Source: Paenibacillus sp. LHD-38
Lineage (GTDB): Bacteria; Bacillota; Bacilli; Paenibacillales; Paenibacillaceae
Assembly: GCF_031157315.1 (NCBI RefSeq)
Contig: NZ_JAVIFU010000038.1
Span: forward strand, 1 to 64,000
Direction: 5' to 3'
DNA: 64,000 nucleotides
Shown: piece by piece, positions 17,001 to 24,696 of the stretch
Numbering within the stretch: position 1 is the first letter of the stretch
Layout of the letters: each line of letters starts with the position of its first letter
Made by a program: the position numbers and the translations under genes
Notes under the pieces: generated by a model
The model's database searches: none
The model's input: the letters and a program-made list of their open reading frames with translations, nothing else
What the model was told of the DNA's origin: nothing

Positions 17001-17425
17001 GCGAGCGAAACGATACGAACATGCTGCTATTCCATCCTCCCTCCAAATCACCGCAGCTGATGAATCCCGTTATTCTGGCTTATATGGGAGACGCGGTGTT
17101 TGAGCTTCTTGTAAGGCAATATTTAATTTCGCTTCCAAACCAGAAGTCCCATCATATCCACCGCGAAGCGACGAAGTTCGTTTCAGCAAAGGGACAAAAA
17201 AGAACGCTGGATCTTTGGCAGCCGCATTTGACGGAGGAGGAGGCGGACATTGTCCGCCGCGGACGCAATTCTAAATCAGGCGCTCCTCCCAAAAATGCAG
17301 ACCTTGCCGATTACCGTCTTGCAACTGCTTTGGAGAGTTTAGTCGGCTATCTCTATTACGAAGGCCGAATAAATCGCATACATGAACTATTTTCGATCGC
17401 GATCGGGAAGAAAGAAGATCTATAA
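16997..17425 (+). CDS. mrnC: Mini-ribonuclease III (MrnC)
   Basis: RNase III-type catalytic domain without a double-stranded-RNA-binding domain, acting in 23S rRNA maturation. The 142-aa protein has NPVILAYMGDAVFELLVRQY with the catalytic acidic residues and GAPPKNADLADYRLATALESLVGYLY. The start is taken at 16997, where ATGA overlaps the cysS stop; in-frame ATG 16985 and 17021 are alternatives, with weak ribosome binding sites in each case. Same neighbour order as in Bacillus. Confidence 0.93.
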   Translation: MSERNDTNMLLFHPPSKSPQLMNPVILAYMGDAVFELLVRQYLISLPNQKSHHIHREATKFVSAKGQKRTLDLWQPHLTEEEADIVRRGRNSKSGAPPKNADLADYRLATALESLVGYLYYEGRINRIHELFSIAIGKKEDL

Positions 17426-17474
17426 GGCTTTAACAGCCATTTTGTATAGGAAAACCATATGAGGAGGGTAACCG

Positions 17475-18230
17475 ATGACTGAAGAAACCGTTCAAGATGA
17501 GATGATTGCCGGTAAACACCCGGTGCTGGAAGCGTTGCGTTCCGGCCGTGAAATTAATAAGATTTGGATTGCTGACGGCGCACAGAAGACGTTGACTCAG
17601 CCGATTGTCGCAGAAGCCAAAAAATTCGGTATCGTCGTGCAGTTTGTGGATAAGAGAAAACTGGACAGCCTGACTCCGGGAGTTACACATCAGGGGGTTG
17701 TTGCTCAGGCGGCGGCCTTCGCTTATGTGGAGGTAGAGGAGATTCTCGAGCGTGCGAAGCAGAAGGACGAGCTCCCTTTTATATTGCTGCTGGATGAGAT
17801 CGAAGACCCGCATAATCTAGGCTCGATTTTGCGTACGGCTGAATGCACGGGCGTTCATGGCGTTATTATTCCAAAAAGACGTTCCGCCGGATTAACGGCG
17901 ACCGTTCTTAAGACATCGGCGGGAGCAGCGGAGCATGTGCCTGTTGCACGCGTGACGAACCTCGCGCAAACCATTGATAAGTTAAAGGAAGCGGGCGTAT
18001 GGGTAGCGGGAACAGACCTAAGTGCTACGCAGGATGTTTATAAAATGAAATTCGATATGCCGCTAGTCGTTGTAATCGGTAATGAAAGTAAAGGAATGGG
18101 AAGACTCATTAAGGAAAAATGTGATTTTCTCGTGAAATTGCCGATGCTTGGCCAATTGAACTCACTGAACGCTTCTGTTGCCGCAGGCGTTCTTATGTAT
18201 GAGGTCGTGCGTCAGCGCCGGAGCATTTAG
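17475..18230 (+). CDS. rlmB: 23S rRNA (guanosine-2'-O-)-methyltransferase RlmB family
   Basis: SPOUT-family TrmH-like methyltransferase of 251 aa. An N-terminal L30e-like substrate-binding domain (GKHPVLEALRSGREINKIW) leads to the knotted catalytic domain with DEIEDPHNLGSILRTAE, VIGNESKGMG and LPMLGQLNSLNASVAAGV. ATG 17475 follows GAGGAGGG. Equivalent of B. subtilis yacO. The exact rRNA target is taken from the family name, not from the sequence. Confidence 0.9.
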   Translation: MTEETVQDEMIAGKHPVLEALRSGREINKIWIADGAQKTLTQPIVAEAKKFGIVVQFVDKRKLDSLTPGVTHQGVVAQAAAFAYVEVEEILERAKQKDELPFILLLDEIEDPHNLGSILRTAECTGVHGVIIPKRRSAGLTATVLKTSAGAAEHVPVARVTNLAQTIDKLKEAGVWVAGTDLSATQDVYKMKFDMPLVVVIGNESKGMGRLIKEKCDFLVKLPMLGQLNSLNASVAAGVLMYEVVRQRRSI

Positions 18231-18233
18231 GTT

Positions 18234-18758
18234 ATGAACCGGCGCGACGATATTTTATTAGTCGACGGTTATAACATGATTGGTGCTTGGCCGGTTCTGG
18301 AGAAGCTGAAGGAGTATGATTTGGAGGAAGCCCGGGATAAGCTGCTGGATATGATGGCAGATTATCAAGGTTTCACAGGCATGCAGGTTTACGTCGTGTT
18401 TGATGCGCATCAGGTTCCGGGTCTAGGTGCTACTTATCGGCATCATAAGCTGATGATCGTTTACACGAAGGAAAAAGAAACAGCGGATGAATGCATCGAA
18501 CGCCTTTGCTCGGAGCTTTACGTTCGCCGCAGGAACATATATGTTGCGACATCTGATCTAGTGGAGCAGCATGTTGCCTTCGGCAAGGGCGCACTACGCG
18601 TCTCTGCCCGCGAGCTCCTTATTGATATTGGCCAAAACCGTAAAAATATTGAGCAATCACTACGCGAGGATAAGCCTGGAAAACGTAATTCGGTAGACGG
18701 GATCGTCAGTCTCGAAGTCCGCAGCCAGCTAGAGAAGCTTCGGCGCGGAGAGAAATAA
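18234..18758 (+). CDS. rae1: NYN-domain ribosome-associated endoribonuclease (Rae1/YacP)
   Basis: The 174-aa NYN (PIN-like) protein has LLVDGYNMIGAW near the N-terminus, YVVFDAHQV and ETADECIERLC, giving the acidic metal centre. It begins 3 nt after rlmB. In B. subtilis the homologue YacP (Rae1) cleaves mRNA in the ribosomal A site; that function is by homology. The C-terminal tail is basic and Gln/Arg-rich. Confidence 0.9.
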   Translation: MNRRDDILLVDGYNMIGAWPVLEKLKEYDLEEARDKLLDMMADYQGFTGMQVYVVFDAHQVPGLGATYRHHKLMIVYTKEKETADECIERLCSELYVRRRNIYVATSDLVEQHVAFGKGALRVSARELLIDIGQNRKNIEQSLREDKPGKRNSVDGIVSLEVRSQLEKLRRGEK

Positions 18759-18866
18759 AGGAAATAGATGTTTTTTATTGCTGCTAGAGTAGGGCATAAT
18801 GTTTCAGTATGTTCCACAAAGTTACAAAATTGCTAGTAAAACGATAGCTTTCGGACCCCTGATTGG

Positions 18867-18896
18867 TTGACGGTGGAAGGTTACATAATGTATACT
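18867..18896 (+). promoter_or_regulatory. Candidate sigma-A promoter of sigH
   Basis: TTGACG (18867-18872) and TATACT (18891-18896) with an 18-bp spacer, about 155 nt before the sigH GTG. The 298-nt rae1-sigH gap otherwise holds no gene. Confidence 0.6.
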
Positions 18897-19056
18897 GGCT
18901 CTAATATTAGCGATAAGAACGTGTTGATTTTAGACAGTGTACATTCTTATCTTTTGATGCAAATCGCTGTTGAGCCCATGTGTTTGGGAGTAGCAGGATA
19001 GGTTTGCTTGAATATGAATCTAGCGGTGTACGCCTTGCAGGCCGGAGGGATAGTTC

Positions 19057-19707
19057 GTGAGTATCGACCTCAAAGAATGGAGTACGCTCGAGTATGACAG
19101 CAGTACGGACGAGGAAATCGTCGAAGCGGTCCGCAATGGCGACAGCATAGCGTTGGAATATTTGATTAATAAGTATAAGAATTTTGTGAGAGCCAAAGCG
19201 CGCTCGTATTTTCTTATCGGTGCGGATCGTGAAGATATCGTGCAGGAGGGTATGATTGGTCTATACAAAGCAATTCGTGATTTTAAAGGGGACAAGCTAG
19301 CTAGCTTCAAGGCCTTTGCAGAATTGTGTATAACTAGGCAAATTATTACCGCCATCAAAACAGCCACGCGTCAGAAACACATCCCGCTTAATTCCTACGT
19401 ATCGCTCGATAAGCCTATTTATGATGAAGATTCGGATCGCACGCTGCTTGATGTCATTTGTGGAACGCGAGTATCTGATCCTGAAGAGCTAATTATCAAT
19501 CAAGAAGAATTCGTTGGCCTAGAAGATAAGATGTCCGAAATATTAAGCGATCTTGAACGTAAGGTTCTTATGCTTTATTTGGACGGAAGATCGTATCAGG
19601 AAATTGCCGTCGACTTGGATAGGCATGTGAAATCCATAGACAACGCGCTTCAAAGGGTAAAGCGCAAGCTTGAACGTTACTTGGAAGTCAGAGACATTAG
19701 CGGTTAA
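19057..19707 (+). CDS. sigH: RNA polymerase sporulation sigma factor SigH
   Basis: Sigma-70 family factor directing early sporulation and stationary-phase genes. The 216-aa protein starts with GTG 19057 behind GGAGGG (19044-19049). Region 2 reads DREDIVQEGMIGLYKAIRDF with FKAFAELCITRQIITAI; region 4 reads LSDLERKVLMLYLDGRSYQEIA..LDRHVKSIDNALQRVKRKL. Same position between rae1 and rpmG as in B. subtilis. Confidence 0.96.
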   Translation: MSIDLKEWSTLEYDSSTDEEIVEAVRNGDSIALEYLINKYKNFVRAKARSYFLIGADREDIVQEGMIGLYKAIRDFKGDKLASFKAFAELCITRQIITAIKTATRQKHIPLNSYVSLDKPIYDEDSDRTLLDVICGTRVSDPEELIINQEEFVGLEDKMSEILSDLERKVLMLYLDGRSYQEIAVDLDRHVKSIDNALQRVKRKLERYLEVRDISG

Positions 19708-19745
19708 ACGCATTCATACGTAAATCGTCATTAATGAGGGCTGTC

Positions 19746-19771
19746 TTCCATCTGGCGGTGTCCAGGTGGAA
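19746..19771 (+). terminator. Hairpin after sigH (weak terminator candidate)
   Basis: TTCCATCTGG (19746-19755) pairs with CCAGGTGGAA (19762-19771) with one G-U pair and a 6-nt loop. There is no immediate T-run, so it may be a stability element rather than a terminator. Confidence 0.4.
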
Positions 19772-19880
19772 TATAGGTCCTTTCTGTTTTAAATGGGCTT
19801 AAGTAGACTATAATGGTAGAAACGAGCCCGATGCTCTTGTGATTACCAGTTTTTCGCAGGCTTGACACTTATCTTTTACA

Positions 19881-19909
19881 TTGACATCAAAATTGCTGTA
19901 TGATAAAGT
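19881..19909 (+). promoter_or_regulatory. Candidate promoter of rpmG-secE-nusG
   Basis: TTGACA (19881-19886) and TAAAGT (19904-19909) with a 17-bp spacer; a second TTGACA lies at 19862. The -10 is imperfect. Leader to rpmG is about 105 nt. Confidence 0.5.
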
Positions 19910-20021
19910 GTTTAGGTAGGCCTAAAATCGAGGTTTTTTTTCGTTTTGGCGTTGGAATCAATGAACTTCCAAATAGAGCTTCATGATTCGTATTTTGTAG
20001 CAGTTCGGGAGGTGTAATTCA

Positions 20022-20171
20022 ATGCGGGTAATTATCACGTTGGCATGCACAAACTGCAAACAGAGAAACTATGCGAGCAGCAAGAACAAACGCAATCACC
20101 CCGACCGCATCGAGTTGAAGAAGTTTTGCAAGTTCTGTAACGAGCAGACTCCTCATCGCGAGACGAGATAG
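20022..20171 (+). CDS. rpmG: 50S ribosomal protein L33
   Basis: A 49-aa protein, MRVIITLACTNCKQRNY..., ending PHRETR. It has two CxxC pairs (CTNC, CKFC) and so is the zinc-binding form. ATG 20022 follows GGGAGGTG. Located just before secE-nusG, as in other Bacillota. Confidence 0.95.
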   Translation: MRVIITLACTNCKQRNYASSKNKRNHPDRIELKKFCKFCNEQTPHRETR

Positions 20172-20189
20172 TCAATTGGAGGTGTGAAC

Positions 20190-20399
20190 GTGGCATTTTT
20201 GGCTAAACTAAAGCAAAGCTTTGGTACAACGTTTAGTTTTTTTGCCGACAGCTGGGCGGAACTTAAGAAGGTTCGCTGGCCAAGCCGTAAAGAGTTGACA
20301 AGCTATTCGATCGTAGTTTTGCTCACGATCACGTTTGTAACGATTTACTTCTGGCTTCTTGACATCGGGATCTCGTCTCTGGTTGAACTCATTGTTTAA
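20190..20399 (+). CDS. secE: Preprotein translocase subunit SecE
   Basis: Small essential subunit of the SecYEG channel. The 69-aa protein has the conserved amphipathic helix AELKKVRWPSRKEL and one C-terminal transmembrane segment (SIVVLLTITFVTIYFWLLDI). GTG 20190 is chosen because GGAGGT (20178-20183) lies 6 nt upstream; the in-frame GTG at 20184 overlaps that site. Partner secY is encoded at 50.1 kb. Confidence 0.94.
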   Translation: MAFLAKLKQSFGTTFSFFADSWAELKKVRWPSRKELTSYSIVVLLTITFVTIYFWLLDIGISSLVELIV

Positions 20400-20423
20400 G
20401 AAGGGTCCAAAGGTGGATTTGTG

Positions 20424-20957
20424 ATGGAAAAAAGATGGTACGTCGTGCATACCTACTCAGGTTATGAGAACAAGGTGAAAGCCAATTTGGAACGCCGTGT
20501 TGAATCAATGGGCATGGAAGACAAAATCTTTCGTGTGCTTGTTCCTATGGAAGATGAAGTGGTAGAGAAGGACGGTAAGAAGAAGACTGTCCAACGTAAA
20601 GTCTATCCCGGCTATGTTCTTGTGGAAATGGTTCAAACCGACGATTCATGGTACGTTGTTCGTAATACGCCTGGCGTAACTGGATTCGTAGGATCAACAG
20701 GTTCCGGTTCAAAACCGATTCCTCTTTTGCCTGATGAGGTTGAGCAAATTCTCAAGCACATGGGCATGGAAGAACCAAAACCGAAAATCGAGTTCGATCT
20801 GAAGGAAACGGTTCGCGTCAAAGTAGGTCCTTTCGCAGATTTTGTTGGTACAGTAGAAGAAATTTTACTGGACAAAGCGAAGTTGAAGGTTCATGTAAAC
20901 ATGTTTGGCAGGGAGACCCCACTGGAGCTGGATTACACTCAAGTGGAGAAGATATAA
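20424..20957 (+). CDS. nusG: Transcription termination/antitermination protein NusG
   Basis: Elongation factor that binds RNA polymerase. The 177-aa protein has the NGN domain (EKRWYVVHTYSGYENKVK, VYPGYVLVEM, NTPGVTGFVG) and a C-terminal KOW domain (VRVKVGPFADFVGTVEEI). ATG 20424 lies 7 nt after AAGGTGG; an adjacent in-frame GTG at 20421 is less likely. Confidence 0.97.
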   Translation: MEKRWYVVHTYSGYENKVKANLERRVESMGMEDKIFRVLVPMEDEVVEKDGKKKTVQRKVYPGYVLVEMVQTDDSWYVVRNTPGVTGFVGSTGSGSKPIPLLPDEVEQILKHMGMEEPKPKIEFDLKETVRVKVGPFADFVGTVEEILLDKAKLKVHVNMFGRETPLELDYTQVEKI

Positions 20958-21079
20958 TATCTGGTTTCTAAAGCCCACCTGGGTTAAACCGGTGGAGGTT
21001 TGGACGCGAAGTGGCAATGCCTCTTCTAAAGTGGCATATGCTATTTACGCATGGAATAAAGGGTTAGGAGGTGTCCGTC

Positions 21080-21505
21080 ATGGCAAAGAAAGTCATCAAG
21101 ATGGTCAAACTGCAAGTTCCTGCAGGTAAAGCAAACCCAGCGCCGCCGATCGGTCCAGCACTTGGTCAAGCAGGCGTTAACATTATGGCGTTTTGTAAAG
21201 AGTTTAATGCTCGTACAGCAGATCAAGCAGGCTTGATTATTCCAGTCGTTATTACAGTGTTCGAAGACCGTTCTTTTACTTTCGAAACAAAAACGCCACC
21301 GGCAGCAGTATTGCTACGTGTCGCAGCTGGTATCGAAAAAGGTTCAGGCGAACCGAACAAGAAAAAGGTCGCTACTGTGAAACGTGACAAAGTTCGCGAA
21401 ATCGCTGAGCAAAAAATGCCGGATCTTAACGCGGCTTCTGTTGAAGCAGCAATGCGTATGGTTGAAGGTACTGCTCGCAGCATGGGCGTAACTATTGTTG
21501 ACTAA
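21080..21505 (+). CDS. rplK: 50S ribosomal protein L11
   Basis: 141-aa protein of the GTPase-associated centre. It begins MAKKVIKMVKLQVPAGKANPAPPIGPALGQAGVN in two recognisable blocks and ends RSMGVTIVD. ATG 21080 lies 7 nt after GGAGGT (21067-21072). Confidence 0.97.
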   Translation: MAKKVIKMVKLQVPAGKANPAPPIGPALGQAGVNIMAFCKEFNARTADQAGLIIPVVITVFEDRSFTFETKTPPAAVLLRVAAGIEKGSGEPNKKKVATVKRDKVREIAEQKMPDLNAASVEAAMRMVEGTARSMGVTIVD

Positions 21506-21605
21506 TACCGCGAGGTAGCTTGCTTTGCGAAGCTTCGGCTTTCGCGAGTGGGAGGATCATCCTTAGGAGGATTTTCCGCTACAACCACATAAGGAGGAAA
21601 TTACA

Positions 21606-22298
21606 ATGGCTAAACAAGGTAAAAAATATCTAGAAGCTGTTAAGCTTATTGACAGCGAAGCAACATACGAGCCTTTGGAAGCGATCGAGCTTGTGAAAAA
21701 GGCAGCGACAGCTAAATTCGACGAGTCCGTTGAAGTAGCAGTTCGTTTGGGTGTTGACCCGCGTAAACAAGACCAAGCCGTTCGTGGCGTAGTTGTACTA
21801 CCACACGGAACTGGTAAAACAAAACGCGTTCTCGTTTTCGCAAAAGGCGAAAAAGTGAAAGAAGCGGAAGCTGCGGGTGCTGATTTTGTCGGCGATGCAG
21901 ACATGATTAACAAAATCCAACAAGGCTGGTTCGAATTCGACGTTTGCGTAGCAACGCCGGACATGATGGCTGAAGTTGGTAAACTTGGACGTATCCTCGG
22001 CGGTAAAGGTTTGATGCCTAACCCTAAAGCAGGAACAGTAACGTTTGACGTTGCTAAAGCCGTTCAAGAAATTAAAGCCGGTAAGATTGAATACCGTCTT
22101 GATAAAGCAGGTCAAATCCATGCTCCAATCGGTAAAGTATCATTTGATGCTGAGAAACTCAACGAGAACCTCAAATCATTGATCGATGCACTTAACCGTG
22201 CTAAACCGGCTGCTGCAAAAGGTATTTACCTGAAAAACATCGCCGTTTCTTCAACAATGGGCCCTGGCGCTCGTGTTTCTACAGCGGTTTATCGCTAA
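21606..22298 (+). CDS. rplA: 50S ribosomal protein L1
   Basis: 230-aa L1 stalk protein, with MAKQGKKYLEAVKLID and VKKAATAKFDESVEVAVRLG at the start and LGRILGGKGLMPNPKAGTVT in domain II. ATG 21606 follows AAGGAGGAAATTAC. The 100-nt gap after rplK contains hairpins that may belong to L1 control. Confidence 0.97.
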   Translation: MAKQGKKYLEAVKLIDSEATYEPLEAIELVKKAATAKFDESVEVAVRLGVDPRKQDQAVRGVVVLPHGTGKTKRVLVFAKGEKVKEAEAAGADFVGDADMINKIQQGWFEFDVCVATPDMMAEVGKLGRILGGKGLMPNPKAGTVTFDVAKAVQEIKAGKIEYRLDKAGQIHAPIGKVSFDAEKLNENLKSLIDALNRAKPAAAKGIYLKNIAVSSTMGPGARVSTAVYR

Positions 22299-22321
22299 GA
22301 AGAACGGAACTAAATTCGAAT

Positions 22322-22470
22322 ACGCATACCGTAGACAGTAGGTGCCATAAGGCTTAATTTCCTACCGAGGTGTTATGATAAAACGTTTGTAAGCAACATT
22401 CGACCTTTCTGGTTGATGCGCGATAACGACATCATGGCCTTCGCAGTGTCTGCGAAGGCCTTTCTCATGC
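22322..22470 (+). ncRNA. Ribosomal protein L10 leader with attenuator
   Basis: The stretch CCGTAGACAGTAGGTGCC, then TAAGGCTTAATTTCCTACCGAGG (22329-22370) matches the known Bacillota L10 leader; GTAGG and CCTAC pair. A downstream hairpin GGCCTTCGCA (22436-22445) / TGCGAAGGCC (22451-22460) with TTTCTC acts as terminator. Binding of L10(L12)4 is expected to repress rplJ-rplL. Confidence 0.85.
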
Positions 22471-22532
22471 ATCGAGGCGTGGAAAGCCCGTCGTAATTAA
22501 CGGAATGTATACTATTACGGGAGGTGTACAGT

Positions 22533-23036
22533 TTGGCTAACGCAAATATCATCCAAGAGAAACAAGAGGCAGTTGCCGTAATCGCGGCGAAAATTGCTGC
22601 TAGCTCCAGTACAGTTGTAGCTGACTATCGTGGATTGAACGTTGCGCAAGTTACTGAACTTCGGAAACAGCTTCGTGAAGCAGGTATTGAATTCCAAGTT
22701 CTTAAAAACTCGCTCGTTCGCCGCGCAACTGAAGGTACGGATTTCGTAGAATTGAATAACATTCTTACAGGTCCTACTGCAATTGCATTCGGTAAAGAAG
22801 ACGCTGTTGCTCCAGCTAAAATTTTGAACGATTTTGCTAAGAAAAACGATGCTTTGAAACTTAAAGGCGGCGTTGTTGAAGGTAAAGTCGTATCTCAAGA
22901 GGAAATTAAAGCTCTTGCGGAACTTCCGTCTCGCGAAGGTTTGCTCTCTATGCTCCTCAGCGTATTGCAAGCTCCAGTGCGCAACTTCGCGCTTGCAGTT
23001 AAAGCAGTCGGTGAAAAGCAAGAAGCTGGCGTTTAA
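22533..23036 (+). CDS. rplJ: 50S ribosomal protein L10
   Basis: 167-aa stalk base protein (MANANIIQEKQEAV...). TTG 22533 is the start: GGGAGGTG at 22519-22526 lies about 7 nt before, and the family begins there. The body has VVADYRGLNVAQVTELRKQL and the C-terminal L7/L12-binding helix. Autoregulated through the L10 leader. Confidence 0.95.
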   Translation: MANANIIQEKQEAVAVIAAKIAASSSTVVADYRGLNVAQVTELRKQLREAGIEFQVLKNSLVRRATEGTDFVELNNILTGPTAIAFGKEDAVAPAKILNDFAKKNDALKLKGGVVEGKVVSQEEIKALAELPSREGLLSMLLSVLQAPVRNFALAVKAVGEKQEAGV

Positions 23037-23127
23037 TTTCAGTCTCAAGTCACTAACAGCATTGAACCGGTGCAAACCGGCTGTATGATAAACAAAAAAA
23101 ATAAACCATATTCCCGGAGGTATAATC

Positions 23128-23487
23128 ATGTCTAAAGAACAAATCTTAGAAGCGATTAAAGTTATGAACGTTCTTGAACTGAACGAGCTGGTTAAAGCAA
23201 TTGAAGAAGAATTCGGCGTAACTGCAGCAGCTCCAGTAGCAGCAGCAGGTGCTGGCGCAGCTGTTGAAGCTGAGCAAACTGAATTCGACGTTATCCTTAA
23301 CGGCGCTGGCCCTTCGAAAATCAACGTAATCAAAGTAGTTCGCGAAATCACAGGTCTTGGCCTGAAAGAAGCGAAAGACTTGGTTGACAGCGCTCCTAAA
23401 GCTGTTAAAGAAAAAGTTGCTAAAGAAGAAGCAGAAGCAGTTGCAGCTAAGCTTACTGAAGCTGGCGCTTCCGTAGAAGTTAAGTAG
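23128..23487 (+). CDS. rplL: 50S ribosomal protein L7/L12
   Basis: 119-aa acidic stalk protein. N-terminal dimerisation domain, Ala-rich hinge (TAAAPVAAAGAGAAVEAE, residues 32-50), then C-terminal factor-binding domain (KINVIKVVREITGLGLKEAKDLVD). ATG 23128 follows CCCGGAGGT. Confidence 0.98.
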   Translation: MSKEQILEAIKVMNVLELNELVKAIEEEFGVTAAAPVAAAGAGAAVEAEQTEFDVILNGAGPSKINVIKVVREITGLGLKEAKDLVDSAPKAVKEKVAKEEAEAVAAKLTEAGASVEVK

Positions 23488-23585
23488 TATTGTTTTAACA
23501 AAATAAGCTGATCATGCGATTGAACGATGAGTCGGCTGGCGAGCCCCTTGAATCCGTCAGGTTTCAAGGGGTTCGTTGTATGTTA

Positions 23586-23632
23586 AAAGATAAGAAGGTA
23601 TAAGTGAATATCTTATACCTTCTTATCTTTCA
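23586..23632 (+). terminator. Strong bidirectional-looking terminator after rplL
   Basis: A perfect 19-bp inverted repeat (23586-23604 and 23612-23630, loop TGAATAT) ending in TTT. A first hairpin, GCCCCTTGAA / TTCAAGGGGT at about 23543-23572, precedes it without a T-run. Confidence 0.75.
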
Positions 23633-23712
23633 ACGCGAAGCTTGCCTTCTGCCATGGCTTGGTAATTGCATGCTGCGTGAAGGCGCATTGGAAGAACGGG
23701 GAGTGATGAATC

Positions 23713-24324
23713 ATGTCGAATCACTATTACTCACAGAGCCCAGATGTGAAACATAATCGTCAAGTTCACGAAGTTTCTCTTCGAGGCTTTTCCTTCCGTT
23801 TTATGACGGATGCAGGCGTATTCTCGAAATCGGGTGTCGATTATGGGAGTCAGGTGTTGATTGACGCGTTGGAACTAAGCGCAAACGCGAAGGTGCTTGA
23901 TGTCGGCTGCGGTTACGGCCCAATTGGTTTAACATCAGCAAAGCTCGCTGATCAGGGTCGAGTAACGATGATTGATATAAATGAAAGAGCGGTAGAACTT
24001 TCGAAAGAAAACGCGAAGCTTAATCAGATTTCGAATGTGACTGTTTTACAAAGCGATTTATTTGAAGCGGTTAAAGAAATGAAATTTGATGTCATCGTAA
24101 CCAATCCTCCGATTCGTGCTGGAAAATCAGTTGTACATCGCATTTTCGAAGAAGGCTTTGGTTTGCTTGAGCAAGGCGGCAGTATGTGGGTTGTAATTCA
24201 GAAGAAGCAAGGCGCACCTTCCGCGAAGGCAAAGCTGGAGTCTTTGTTCGAAGAGGTAGAAGAAGTAACGAAGGACAAGGGCTACCGTATTTTCCGAGCT
24301 GTAAAAGGTTTGTTAAATAAGTAA
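23713..24324 (+). CDS. RsmC-like class I SAM-dependent methyltransferase (YbxB)
   Basis: A 203-aa Rossmann-fold methyltransferase. SAM motif I is VLDVGCGYGPIGLTSAK (about residues 62-78), motif II VTMIDINERA, and the catalytic-type motif is VIVTNPPIRAGK. The NPP motif is typical of base N-methyltransferases such as RsmC, which methylates 16S rRNA guanine. The product corresponds to B. subtilis YbxB, located between rplL and rpoB. Target is inferred from the family. Confidence 0.9.
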   Translation: MSNHYYSQSPDVKHNRQVHEVSLRGFSFRFMTDAGVFSKSGVDYGSQVLIDALELSANAKVLDVGCGYGPIGLTSAKLADQGRVTMIDINERAVELSKENAKLNQISNVTVLQSDLFEAVKEMKFDVIVTNPPIRAGKSVVHRIFEEGFGLLEQGGSMWVVIQKKQGAPSAKAKLESLFEEVEEVTKDKGYRIFRAVKGLLNK

Positions 24325-24370
24325 AAAGATGTTTTGAAAATATCTTTGAAAACAGAAGAAAAATTATTGA

Positions 24371-24451
24371 CTTGACATTTTAGATATGGTAAAATTATAA
24401 AATGTCAGCATTAAATTGGGCTCGATCTCTTTAGTTAACTAAAATGTCAAG
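24371..24451. repeat. 13-bp inverted repeat around the rpoB promoter
   Basis: CTTGACATTTTAG (24371-24383) is repeated in perfect inverse as CTAAAATGTCAAG (24439-24451), 55 bp apart. Each arm contains TTGACA, so one arm is the -35 of the rpoB promoter and the other points the opposite way. Confidence 0.75.
24372..24401 (+). promoter_or_regulatory. Sigma-A promoter of rpoB-rpoC
   Basis: Perfect TTGACA (24372-24377) and TATAAA (24396-24401) with an 18-bp spacer. It gives a leader of about 290 nt before rpoB; this 372-nt gap contains no supported gene. Confidence 0.75.
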
Positions 24452-24696
24452 TGTGAATTTTAAGCGCGGAATGCATAAGTATTACACATTTGACGTATAA
24501 TGTTTACGTTTTGGGTAAAATTATTTGATATGAGACTATCACGGCCGCGCTGTGATTGGTTAGCTGCCGGAACATGCTCTTTTTTCGAACTATTCGATAA
24601 GGGCTTTTCTTTATTTGACTATATAGACGGCTGGTCCGTTTATAGTGACGCAGTGATTATCGATGCTGTGATACAGACATGAGGGGTGAGGTTAAG

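Noticed and set aside
22515..23567. A 350-codon open frame antisense to rplJ-rplL
   Set aside because: It covers two certain ribosomal protein genes on the other strand, with no ribosome binding site or domain.
24490..24501. TTGACG followed directly by TATAAT before rpoB
   Set aside because: The two hexamers touch each other, so they cannot be one promoter. No good -35 lies 16-18 bp before this TATAAT.
24500..24682. A 60-codon frame in the rpoB leader
   Set aside because: No ribosome binding site and no known family; better seen as untranslated leader.
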